Shown: positions 34,853 to 44,587 of the stretch, piece after piece
Numbering within the stretch: the first letter of the stretch is position 1
Layout: the number at the start of each line of letters is the position of its first letter
Assembly: GCF_050003625.1 (NCBI RefSeq)
Contig: NC_134400.1
Span: 59,152,066-59,216,065 of the forward strand
From: Haematobia irritans
Taxonomy: Eukaryota > Arthropoda > Insecta > Diptera > Muscidae
Length of the DNA: 64,000 nucleotides
Reading direction: 5' to 3'
The notes under the pieces: generated by a model
The model's input: only the letters and a program-made list of their open reading frames with translations
The model's database searches: none
Told to the model about the DNA's origin: nothing
Position numbers and translations under genes: made by a program

Positions 34853-35417
34853 TTAACACGGAGGAAGAAGTACAATTTTCACAAGGGGACGAGTAATTAG
34901 TTCTTTTGCCATCAGAATATCTACTACTCGAACTGAATTATCTTTCCCTAGATATATTTTCGAAACACTTTTCAATTTCCATTCAGTCGGAGGTAGGCAG
35001 TCGTCGCGGATAACAACCATGGAACCAACTTCGATATTTTTCTGAGGTGTTTGCCATTTTATGCGTTTATACATTTATTTTAAATACTCATGCTTCCATT
35101 GAGTACTGAATTATTGGCACAAAGCTTTTACTTTACGCCACCGGTTTATAACGGAGAGATTGGATTCAGATTCGGATGGCTCACATACGGCAAGGATCGG
35201 ACCACCAGTTAGGAAATGTCCCGGTGTTAAGGAGAGCATATCGTTTGGGTTTTCAGGCATTGGGAAAATCGGTCTAGAATTCTTCAAACGTAAATCGATG
35301 GTCCCCCGCCATCTTTCGGAAATGCTGTTTAAAACTTTTTACCCCAGCTTCCCAAAGACCGCCCTTATGCGGAGCCAAGAAATTTCTTGGTGAGAAAAAT
35401 GAGAAGAAAGAGAATCT
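34853..35417 (-). pseudogene. BEL/Pao element 1: integrase C-terminal part and C-terminal domain
   Basis: The integrase resumes after the solo LTR with SPRNFLAPHKGGLWEAGVKSFKQHFRKMAGDH, the conserved P-H-x-G-G-x-W-E-x-x-V-K motif holding the third catalytic acid. Further on, 34853-35074 encodes QTPQKNIEVGSMVVIRDD followed by PPTEWKL and GKDNSVRVVDI. This is the DUF5641-type end domain of BEL/Pao polyproteins, here ending at 34853. The frame between the two pieces is broken. Confidence 0.85.
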
Positions 35418-35681
35418 TGTGACGCCGAAAGTCACATCTTTCGTTTTCGGCTCCACATTTAACTTTTTGTTTATTTTTTTTCTACTTGAAGTCAATTTTT
35501 ATTTTGTTTTGTAATTTGAATTTAAATACCTTTGTTATTTTATGAATTAAAGTCATTTTGAAACAAACTATGAAGTATTAGAATTTAAGTTAATAATATA
35601 GGGACTAGACGTAAATAAGTTACCGTTAGAAACAACAACACAACAGGTGACCATCACCTATTACACCGGCTTGAGAAGGGT

Positions 35682-35689
35682 ATAAAAGG
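35682..35689 (+). promoter_or_regulatory. TATA box of the solo LTR
   Basis: TATAAAAG preceded by GGG, with CAGTC about 31 bases downstream as a possible initiator. Correct geometry for an insect pol II promoter, and it lies in the expected U3 position of the LTR. Confidence 0.6.
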
Positions 35690-35809
35690 CAGGCAACATG
35701 TGAGAACGAGGACAGTCAATCAACAGCAGCGAAGGAGTTAACATCGACTAGGTAAGTGAGCACCGCAGTAGCAGTTTGGAATTTAAATTGTAGAGTAGTA
35801 CTAATTCAG

Positions 35810-37330
35810 CTAGAGGTGTGCGACCACTCTAGCCCCGTGTCCCTACTGCTCCCACTTTCCTATCCCATAGCTAGAGGTGTGCGACCACTCTAGCCACGGT
35901 TTCCCTCCATTTCTCCCTTCCCCACTCCTACCCACGTGTTCCTACCCTTACTAACCCATAGCTAGAGGTGTGCGACCACTCTAGCCACGTGTTCCTCCCA
36001 TTCTTCCTTTCCCTATTGCTAACCAACTGATCCCACTTTCCTATCCCATAGCTAGAGGTGTGCGACCACTCTAGCCACGGTTTCCCTCCATTTCTCCCTT
36101 CCCCACTCCTACCCACGTGTTCCTACCCTTACTAACCCATAGCTAGAGGTGTGCGACCACTCTAGCCACGTGTTCCTCCCATTCTTCCTTTCCCTATTGC
36201 TAACCAACTGATCCCACTTTCGACCACTCTAGCCACGTGTTCCTCCCATTCTTCCTTTCCCTATTGCTAACCAACTGATCCCACTTTCCTATCCCATAGC
36301 TAGAGGTGTGCGACCACTCTAGCCACGGTTTCCCTCCATTTCTCCCTTCCCCACCCCTACCCACGTGTTCCGCCCATTCTTCCTTTCCCTATTGCTAACC
36401 AACTGATCCTACCGTTCCTATTCCATAGCTAGAGGTGTGCGACCACTCTAGCCACGGTTTCCCTCCATTCCTCCCTTCCCCACTCCTACCCACGTGTTCC
36501 TACCCTTACTAACCCATAGCTAGAGGTGTGCGACCACTCTAGCCACGTGTTCCTCCCATTCTTCCTTTCCCTATTGCTAACCAACTGATCCCACTTTCCT
36601 ATCCCATAGCTAGAGGTGTGCGACCACTCTAGCCACGGTTTCCCTCCATTTCTCCCTTCCCCACTCCTACCCACGTGTTCCTACCCTTACTAACCCATAG
36701 CTAGAGGTGTGCGACCACTCTAGCCACGTGTTCCTCCCATTCTTCCTTTCCCTATTGCTAACCAACTGATCCCACTTTCCTATCCCATAGCTAGAGGTGT
36801 GCGACCACTCTAGCCACGGTTTCCCTCCATTTCTCCCTTCCCCACTCCTACCCACGTGCTCTTACCCTTACTAACCCATAACTAGAGGTGTGCGACCACT
36901 CTAGCCACGGTCTCCTCTTATTTATCCTTTCACTCCCCCCATAATCACGTGCCCTTGCTTTTCCTATCCCATAGCTAGAGGTGTGCGACCACTCTAGCCA
37001 CGGTCTCCTCTTATTTATCCTTTCCCTCCTCCAAAACCACGTGTTCCTACCTCTTCCTCTATACCAAACCACGTGCTCCTATCTTCCCTACCCCATAGCT
37101 AGAGGTGTGCGACCACTCTAGCCACGGTTCCCCCATTTCACCCTTCCTGACTCCTAACCACGTGCTCCCACCTTTTCTATCCCATAGCTAGAGGTGTGCT
37201 ACCACTCTAGCCACGTGCTCACATTTCCCTAGCAACCTTCCCTTTTCCCCCTTAGCAAAACCAGCCCGTGTATCCTCACCTACTCACAGTCCTTCCCAGT
37301 CACCGACTAGAGGTGTGCACGTTCACTCTA
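35810..37330 (+). repeat. Array of 16 hairpin modules in the solo LTR
   Basis: CTAGAGGTGTGC begins at about 35810, 35871, 35962, 36052, 36143, 36300, 36429, 36520, 36610, 36701, 36791, 36882, 36975, 37099, 37188 and 37306, plus a half copy at 36226. Each is a 25-nt hairpin with GCTAGAG pairing to CTCTAGC and an inner GGT/ACC. The pyrimidine-rich spacers vary more than the hairpins and often hold CACGTG. A higher-order period of about 181 bp (two modules) is visible at 35871-36230 and 36520-36860. The last copy has a changed loop but keeps the stem. Confidence 0.85.
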
Positions 37331-37585
37331 GCTTGTTGTACCACAACTACTAACACTCCGCAACGCCGCCGTCCCAGTGTTCCGCCAACCAATACTTCAT
37401 CATCGCCGCTACCATACCGAACTAGAATTAAGAACAATTTCTAAGAACTGCACAATAAAGATACTGCACTACAAACGAAAACCCAGTCTTCTTCTCTTCT
37501 TTGTCCACAAAATAAGTATTTCTGTGACGCACCCTGGCCATCGAGAGCCTTACCCCAGCCAGTAGTGGGAAATCCCGTCGTTACA

Positions 37586-38079
37586 ATCTCGAGAACATCG
37601 GATTACATTTTAGACAAGTTATCTGCACGCACCAACAAAATGTTTGCCATTGTCTGAGTAAAGATTTTTCGGATAACCACGGCATGAAACAAAATGATGA
37701 AATGCTGCCAGCAAGTCTGGAGTCGAAAGGGTGGAAGTAATTTCTAGATGAATGGCTCGGTTTGCGAAGCACACGAAAATGCAAAAATACCCTTTTGAAA
37801 TGAGACGTGAACGGCCAGGATATGCCTTGATGTCGAAAGGACTAGCAAAATCTATTCCTGTATTTGGAAACGGCCTGGAAAGCGTGGTTCGTTCGGGGAT
37901 AATGTGCCCATTAACTGCTTCTGAAGTTTGTGTTTCGAAATGACACATATTTTGCAGTAATGAATTGTGGACTTTATAAGGTTTTTAGCTTTTGGAATCC
38001 AGAACTGAAGCCTTAGCATTCGGATAATTAAATTATTACCTCCATGTAATGTGATCTGATGAATGAATTTGAGTAACAA
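37586..38079 (-). pseudogene. BEL/Pao element 1: integrase zinc-binding and core region
   Basis: 37852-38079 encodes FIHQITLHGGNNLIIRMLR, QFWIPKAKNLIKSTI and HYCKIC, the H-H-C-C integrase zinc-binding domain in its BEL form. 37619-37948 continues with GHIIPERTTLSRPFPNTGIDFASPF (first catalytic D) and FVSCRGYPKNLYSDNGKHFVGA (second D). The two pieces are in different frames, and the core is cut by the solo LTR at 37585; its C-terminal part is at 35274-35400. Confidence 0.88.
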
Positions 38080-38308
38080 TCTCGAAAAGGTGGTATTATA
38101 TGGTAATATTATTGGATACTGCTCGTTGTATGTTAGACTTTCAGATCCAGCAATTCGACCACGACCACTAGGAACGGATTGAGATTCGAAATAGAACTAG
38201 ATGAAGGAATGACTTTTGATTGTGTTAGATTTTTATACTCATGAGGATATGCATGTTTTTGTGCCAGAATGATTAAACTGTTCCTAGTTCCTAGGATGAG
38301 GAAAAAAT

Positions 38309-38952
38309 TTAGCGAATTTTGGAAATAAATTTGTAAACGTATGATAATACTCTTAGCGCTCGTCCGAAAGAAGAAAACCGAGCCAGAGGATCATCGTATT
38401 CACGAAAGTAGGCGAAATGAGAAGAAATCTTTTTCTCCAGAAGATTTTCATCGATTTTTTCGGTTATAGAATCCGGCCATAGGCTTGCGGAAAGTTGTAA
38501 CCAGGAGGGACCACGCCACCACAATTCGTTCTCGAACATTTCAGATGGATATGCTCCACGGGATGCTATATCAATCAGCCGGATTGTGCTTGGATCCGAA
38601 ACCAATTGTCAACATTGACTGCTTCGGATATTCTAGAAACACGGTTTGCTACGAATGCTTTCCAAGAAAAAACAGGCTTTTTTAACCAGGCCAGAACAAT
38701 CATAGAATCGGTCCAGCTAAAGATTTTAATATTAGGGATAGGAAAAATTTCCATCAAGGACTCAATAGCATCAGCAAGCAAAACCGCTCCGCACAGCTCA
38801 AGACGTGGAATGGAAATAGTCTTGAGAGGAGCAACTTTTGATTTTGCCGTGAGCAAGTGTATTTGAACGACAACATCAGGTGTTTCAGATAGAATGTAGA
38901 CTGCAGCGGCATACGCTTTCTCGGATGCGTCGCAGAAACCATGCAATTGCAC
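38309..38952 (-). pseudogene. BEL/Pao element 1: RNase H-like region
   Basis: 38575-38952 encodes MQLHGFCDASEKAYAAAVYI, ISIPRLELCGAVLLADAI and IKIFSWTDSMIVLAWLK. These are the D, E and D positions of the BEL/Pao RNase H domain. 38309-38605 continues with RLIDIASRGAYPSEM and ELWWRGPSWL, the usual linker towards integrase. There is a frameshift between them, so no full-length protein is possible. Confidence 0.88.
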
Positions 38953-38999
38953 CTCGCAAAAGGGTTGGTATTGAACCCAAAGAGGAATTCTTATGCTCT

Positions 39000-40273
39000 C
39001 AATGGACGGATAGTTTTCTAAGAAATTTTTCCAAGTCCAAGTTCAAGTAATTCACATGGTATAGGATGGTCCCAGTCGACCTGGACGACCATATATCTCG
39101 CATTAACAGTTTGGCTGTAACGATATAAGGACACAACTACCCTGCAGGATCGAACAATTTTGATATCTCGGATAATATTTGTCTTTTCGTACGGGATTCG
39201 GAGGATTTTATTGCCTGAGCGTGGAAATAAAAGTAGTCATTCTTGGCGTTCCACCTTACACCTAAAGTTTTCGCCAAACTACTATTGTCAAACTAAAGGA
39301 AGTCTTCGTTAAGCAAATATTCCTTTAGTATAGTGCGGAGGAATTGTGTGGAATTTAAAGTCCATTTCCTTAACGAAAATCCAACGGAATTTAAAGCGAA
39401 TGTCAGCTCTGTCTGTGCCCGAATGGCCGAAGAAATATCATGACTTCCAGCCAGGACATCATCTACGTACATGGATGACATAAGGATTTGACTTGAAGTA
39501 TTTCTTACATCAGTAGCAAGCTGCTGTAAAGTGCGGTGTGCCAAGTACGGAGCACAATTCAAGCCGAATGTTACAGTTTTCAACTCATACTCACGTAAAT
39601 CTTCGGTCGGATTATTTCGATAAATAATTCTTTGAAAGGGAGTGTGATTTGGAGCGACGGAAACTTGACGATACATTTTTTCAATATCGCTGTTAAAAAC
39701 GAATTTGAAAAATCGCCATTGAAGCAAAAGACTCGTTAAGCCAAGTTGCAAGGAAGGGCCTCAATGAAGGACGTCATTCAGACTGATTCCATTTGAAGTC
39801 GAATTTGAAGCGTTAAAAACCATGGTGAGGCAAATAGTATTGGACCATTCAAAATCCAACCATATATTGGTGAGTTGTGGAAGTACAATGGCAGTAGTGT
39901 TAATAGAAATTTGGGAGTTAATTGGAGAGCTTATAATCAGAGTGCATATTTTTTGAGATGGAACCATTGAGTCCAGAAATATGGGCCGATATTTTGTTGA
40001 CATTGAGCTTGAGAAGTTGGAAGAAATGCTCGGAAACGAAGGAGGCCTCAGAGCCCGAATCGAATAATGCTCTTGCCTTAAAAATATCGCCTTTATGTAG
40101 AACGTGTATAATAGCAGTCCCCAGCAGCACTTGCCTAGAACTTGTAGTCGCGAACGGCTGAACAGATTCTTCTCTGTTTTGGTAAGAGGATTCGGAAGTG
40201 GTCTGTATAGCTTGAACGGAAGAACCGGATGTCGAAGCGGGAACGGAACGGTTTGAGGATTAGTTGAGGACAA
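39000..40273 (-). pseudogene. BEL/Pao element 1: protease and reverse transcriptase
   Basis: 40130-39918 encodes ARALFDSGSEASFVSEHFF, an aspartic protease active site (D-S-G). Another frame (39761-40273) gives the RT entry, with WSNTICLTMVFNASNSTSNGISLNDVLH. 39293-39751 carries the RT core: FKFVFNSDIEKMYRQV (first D), TFGLNCAPYLAHR and MSSMYVDDVLAGSHD (YVDD), then LRKWTLNS. 39170-39290 still shows VRWNAKNDYFYFHAQAI, the connector after the thumb. Several stops and frame changes make it inactive. Confidence 0.88.
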
Positions 40274-40279
40274 TTAATT

Positions 40280-41241
40280 GAGACAATTAAAAGCACTTTT
40301 GCAATCTTTCACCGCATGATTCTTTGCAAAACAAAGTATCAAAGATTGTATTTCTTTATTAAGCCCATTCTGTCATTGTAACACATGTTAACGAATTTCG
40401 GACAGTCGTGATCAGATGGAGTGTGATTGATTTGGACAAAGTTTGTACAAAGGAAGGAGGCAAGGCTATTTCGATACGAATTCACTCGTTTTGGAGCGGT
40501 CACTTCGGCACATTTTTGGGAAAATCGTTTGGCTGCGAATTAGATGGATGATCAGTTAGATCGAACACCTTTCCCAATGTTTGATAACGACGAGTTAGGA
40601 ATTCATCGAGCTCTCTCCAAAACGGACATTCTGTTTTTTTTAACCACAGGTTGTTCCCATAAGGATAATGTGGTTTCTGTAAGCTTTGTGCAACACAGAT
40701 AGACGAATATCGGATCCCAAGTCGGAATGTCTATATTGTACAACTTTAAGGCCGATATAATGCCATTAATTGTATTTTGGATTGACTTTATGGAATCTCC
40801 GGACTCGAGGGGAATTTTCTTTAAATAACTTAACCTAACCTTTTGTTTTCATAACGGACTTGGAGAGCCTTCCATGCGATGTCAAAACCTTCATTGGTCA
40901 ACGGAGCCTTCCGAACAACTTCTCGAGCCTCATTTTTTGTCTTATTGTTCAGGTGAAACAGCTTTTCAACAGGAGATAGTCGTGAATTCCGTAAAGAGGT
41001 CTCTAAAAGATGGCCAACAAAGGTAATCATCGTGAAATAATTCTGTATCGCACGGAGGAAGATGTAAAGTGAATGTCTCATGTCGGACTGAATATAATTT
41101 GGAAAGTGATTGCAAGGATTGCTGGGATTCAATTGCCTTCCCTATTTTGGACATACATTCCACATACGTCATATAAGTAGTTCGCTGTCGTGCTCTAATA
41201 GTTTCAAGATCGGTTTTGCCATCCTCGTCTGAAGAAGCCAT
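40280..41241 (-). pseudogene. BEL/Pao element 1: gag (DUF1759-type) remnants
   Basis: 40966-41241 encodes MASSDEDGKTDLETIRARQR, YVECMSKIGKAI and LHLPPCDTELFHDDYLCWPSFRDLF. An overlapping frame continues with LSPVEKLFHLNNKTKNEAREV and APLTNEGFDIAWKALQVRYENKR. This is the classic DUF1759 gag pattern (LPxxELxxFxGDxxxWPxFxDxF, then LLxxL.GEA). Past 40830 only scraps of the Cys/His knuckle can be seen (HAVKDCKSAFNC near 40290). Confidence 0.85.
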
Positions 41242-41291
41242 CAGTTCTTGAACACTTTCTTCATATTGAGGCTTAACTTGTCGCCAAATGT

Positions 41292-43122
41292 CCCGAAGTT
41301 TGAATTACATTTCACGATTAAAGAATTAATTCTGGAAATATTTTCTCATTTCATTTTTGAATAAAAGATTGAAATATTTTGTATATCAATTTTAATTGGG
41401 AAAAGAAAAGTTTGCGAGTCAATACTAACGACAAAGGCAATTGGAGACGAGAGCCAAAAACAAACAAACTATATATCGAAACCTCAATCAAGAATGCTAG
41501 ACTCTTTTCCTTTGAATGTCACACACGAAATTGATTCGATGGCACAAGCCAATAACAGCTTAATAAAACTTAAAAAAAATTAAATATTTCACTTGAATTC
41601 GGGTTGGAAATTTTCCTGAAAACTGAATAAACAAAATGTTGAAATATTATTCCATTTGGCGAAGTAAAACCTTAAAATGGGACGGACGTTTTGGAGTAGG
41701 TCAGGTATTAAACATGAAATTTCATTCGCAAAAAATTCGAGAATGAACAATAATGACATAAGCAATAGCGGGTAAGGAGTAACAAAATCGTTCACAAGAA
41801 TTTGAAGTTATCATTAGCTCTTTCGAAATAGTTTTCCTGTGAGTTTCAAACCCCAAATTTTAGCAAGACAATTTCATTTAAATATACCGTTAGAAGTTCA
41901 TATTTCCTTTTCTCTCAATTTTTGTTCTTTAGAAGTTCATTTGCAGATTTGTTCAAAAAACTCACTCCTTGTATATTCACTTTACACTCACTGGGACTCT
42001 TTCAAAGCAGATAATTTATGGTAGAATTCGGGACCAATGTTTTTATAATAAATAAACGAAAATAAAAAAATTAAACAACATTTATTGCAGTTTTTTCTCT
42101 CACTGACAATTCGTGCCTTATGATCCAGTTATGCTATAAATTTAGCTCGTGTTTACAATTTCACTGCAAATTATTCACAAACCGTTGAATTTGTTGTATT
42201 TCGCCTCTATTCACTTTTGGGCGATTATTATGAATTTCTCCTGATTTTTGTAGGATATTTATCTTATTGTTATTTTTAATTTTTTTTAATAAATACATAA
42301 ATTAATTTCTTCCATCTTCTTCACAAAAAACGTTACTTTATCGTTCTCTCGGTATTACTTAATGAGATTAACCACGCTGCTATATTTGCTACCAGAAGTA
42401 TGGAAGGGGAACTTGCGAGAGATGGAAGTGTTATACGGATCAAGAGAACTACTTATAAATATGCCAGTGAGCAACAAATTAAGGGGAAACGAATAAACTG
42501 TGATACATATATTCTCTATGGAGGGCAAGTCTATTGCTGTGTAGTTATAGCGTATGACACTTCTCGCTTGAAGCTGTAGCTAGCATATGTTACGCGTAGT
42601 GGAGTAGCAACGGTCTCTCACTGATTGGGCAATGGTTTGCGGAGAATGTTATACCTATTGCATGTTTATATAGTAGTTTTAACACCAAAAAGTATTGAAG
42701 GGGGAAATGCATGTGTGGAATTCGAAATGCTAGAGAAAAATCAAAAAGGAGAACTGCTGGAATTTGAGTTAGGGAAAAAATAAAATTTGGTGAGAGCGGA
42801 CAATATGATCTATATATATAGATATGTAAATGAAGTAACGAAAAAAAAACTTGACAATTTTACATGTGATTTTTAATTATCTCTTTCTTTAATATTTGTA
42901 TGACAAACCTCACTTTTTTCAAGGTGAACTTTAACGGAGGAGAAATTTAAGTGTGGATAACTTAAATCTTGGATTTCTAACACAAAGCACTTATTGAAAC
43001 GAAGATTGAATCCTCATCGAAACACGGAACTAAATAATGGACAACAATAGATAGTTGGGAAAGAGGTTTGAGTTTCTGACGGACTTTTTTATTGGTTTTT
43101 CTTATGAAAATTTTAAAGAGCC
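41292..43122. other. No gene recognised; may include the BEL element 1 5' LTR
   Basis: On the minus strand, the sequence just upstream of gag reads CTTCGGGACA then TTTGGCGACAAG (41278-41300), which would fit an LTR end in ACA followed by a primer site starting TGGCGA. The other LTR end was not found. The rest holds AT-rich sequence and a 42350-42800 segment of more balanced composition with no clear ORF. Confidence 0.35.
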
Positions 43123-43289
43123 TGTGGCGACGAACCTGCACCACACAATTTTAAATTCAAACTCATCACGTATGTTTGTAATAGAACTATAATTTCTTCT
43201 TGTCAATTTTTTATAGATTAAATATTCATTCCATTTTTAAAATCAAATAAAGAAGTTGATATTTTAAACATCCAAAACGCGAACTTGCA
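43123..43289 (+). repeat. Short LTR of a CsRn1-type Gypsy element
   Basis: It starts TGTGGCGACGAACC and ends GCGAACTTGCA, about 167 bp, with AATAAA at 43246-43251. Three bases later comes a tRNA-Trp primer site. Short LTRs starting TGTGGCGAC and a Trp primer are features of the CsRn1 clade of Ty3/Gypsy. The exact left edge is inferred from the TG start only. Confidence 0.65.
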
Positions 43290-43292
43290 AAT

Positions 43293-43306
43293 TGGTGACC
43301 CCGACG
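43293..43306 (+). promoter_or_regulatory. Primer-binding site, tRNA-Trp
   Basis: TGGTGACCCCGACG is complementary to the 3' end of insect tRNA-Trp (CGTCGGGGTCA plus CCA). This primer is characteristic of CsRn1-clade retrotransposons and fixes the orientation of the element as plus. Confidence 0.8.
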
Positions 43307-43312
43307 CAGAAC

Positions 43313-44131
43313 ATGTTTCGTACACCAGACCGGATCATTCGACAACAAGCAATAAATATCGAAAACCAACATCAAACTTCCACAAATTCATCCCCAAATC
43401 ATTCAATCATAAATATGGAAACTCAATACCAGCAGCAATCAGATTCGCAAACAGCAAGGCTGCAACAGCAACCCCCAATTTCTCGGAAACATCACGAGGT
43501 AAATGCCACTGCTCTCCATAAACTTCATCCGTTTTTGGCTCATAATCCACAGCTCTGGTTTGCCCAAATTGAATCAGTTTTTGCTTTGACTGGCAATACA
43601 CGCGATGAAACAAAGTTCCAACACCTAATTGCAAATATGGATCTAAAAATCTGTGAGTATATTTCCAACATCATTTTTAATTCCCCCGCGGACAAGACTC
43701 AATATATGGCAACTAAAGAGATGTTAATAAAAAGGTTTGGAAAATCAGACTCTGCCAAGCTATGCGAGCTTCTTGGTGGTATTAAATTGGGAGACGACAA
43801 ACCATCCCAGTTTATGCACAGATTAAAAAATCTTGCATCCAGTCATCTAAGCACTGAAGCTCTTAAATCTATATTCATAGATGAAATGCCAGATCAAATT
43901 CGCTCTGTTGTATTTAGCATGACGGAACGAAATTTGGATGAGTTAGCGGAAAAGGCGGATGTAATATACTCCTCTTTCAGACAATACCCATTTTCTGTTG
44001 TAGACGTTTGGACGCATTTTACCTTTACAGCTATGGAATTAAATTGGACAGAAATACTTAGTTTTCTTTCAGGATATCCAGATCCGGTTCGAAGGACCTT
44101 GTTAATGTGTTGGTTTGGTAAGGGTTTCTGA
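43313..44131 (+). pseudogene. CsRn1-type Gypsy gag, truncated
   Basis: I take the ATG at 43313 as start because the upstream frame runs through the primer site. After a Gln/Asn-rich N-terminus comes the gag core: LHPFLAHNPQLWFAQIESVF, then KFQHLIANMD, then MATKEMLIKRFGKSDSAKLCELL and KPSQFMHRLKNLA, and IFIDEMPDQIRSVV. This matches the DUF7041-type capsid of this clade (W-F-x-x-x-E-x-x-F and L..LPDxIRxxL patterns). Similarity to gag fades after YSSFRQ (about 43984), and from 44100 the ORF runs into inserted repeat R, which supplies the last residues. No zinc knuckle or pol follows, so the element is a 5' remnant. Confidence 0.75.
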
Positions 44132-44527
44132 AGAAATTGAAAATGGAAGCTGGTGAATCTGGTTCCCCAAAAGATTATACTCAAAGGTATAACTCAGCAA
44201 AATCCAATCCAATTGTCGAAATATGGAACAAAAAAAAAGTAATCGAATAAAAGTAGGACATAGTAACTGAGCGGTTCTAGGATTTCTTACCCGTGGTATA
44301 ACGTTGTGGTAGTGAACGACGGATAAATGCGAAGCTTTTTTCAGCGGACGGAATTCAACTTTATTGTTTGAAGGTGTTAACGAGATTGTCTCAGTGGCAC
44401 TTCAGTACGCCATTTCAAAGTATAATACGTAGGTAATTTAACGAAGTAGATAAGTTTTTCTTACGAACTAAAATACCTCTGCAGGTGAGGTCTTTTACAG
44501 AGGTGGGAAACGTTTTCACATGAACAG
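44100..44527. repeat. 430-bp repeat R, copy 2
   Basis: It matches 30634-31087 from GTTAATGTGTTGG to CACATGAACA with a few indels. On its right it is joined to TTTGCATTTCCAGATAC of family F3, which at the uninterrupted F3 (21058) follows AGCTATATAAAGG directly. So R once inserted into F3 at this point. Confidence 0.6.
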
Positions 44528-44587
44528 TTTGCATTTCCAGATACAAATACTTTTAATGGAGACAATGGATGAAACACAATGTTAGTA
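44528..44587 (+). mobile_element. DINE-like family F3 fragment
   Basis: TTTGCATTTCCAGATACAAATACTTTTAATGGAGAC matches 21058-21093, then AATGGATGAAACACAATG continues as at 21152 after an internal deletion. It abuts an F2 element exactly as at 21175. Confidence 0.6.

Larger units (their letters stand above)
35418..37585 (+). mobile_element. 2.17-kb solo LTR built from hairpin repeats, 4-bp TSD
   Basis: It starts TGTGACGCCGAAAGTCAC and ends CCCGTCGTTACA (TGT...ACA), with ATCT directly on both sides (35414-35417 and 37586-37589), so it inserted into the BEL integrase reading frame. Signals on the plus strand: TATAAAAG at 35682-35689, a plausible start region 30 bases on (CAGTC), a splice-donor-like GTAAGT at 35752-35757, and AATAAA at 37454-37459. 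Between them lie 16 copies of a hairpin module spaced by about 90 bp. No internal coding region remains. A 4-bp duplication fits a Gypsy-type LTR. Minus ORFs of 62 aa are repeat translations. Confidence 0.8.

Noticed and set aside
35928..37072. Repeated 62-aa minus ORFs (MGRSGEGRNGG type)
   Set aside because: Antisense translation of the hairpin array in the solo LTR.
35810..37330. CRISPR-like array, because short conserved repeats alternate with spacers
   Set aside because: Eukaryotic context, spacers are related to each other in a two-module higher-order pattern, and the array lies inside an LTR with a target duplication.
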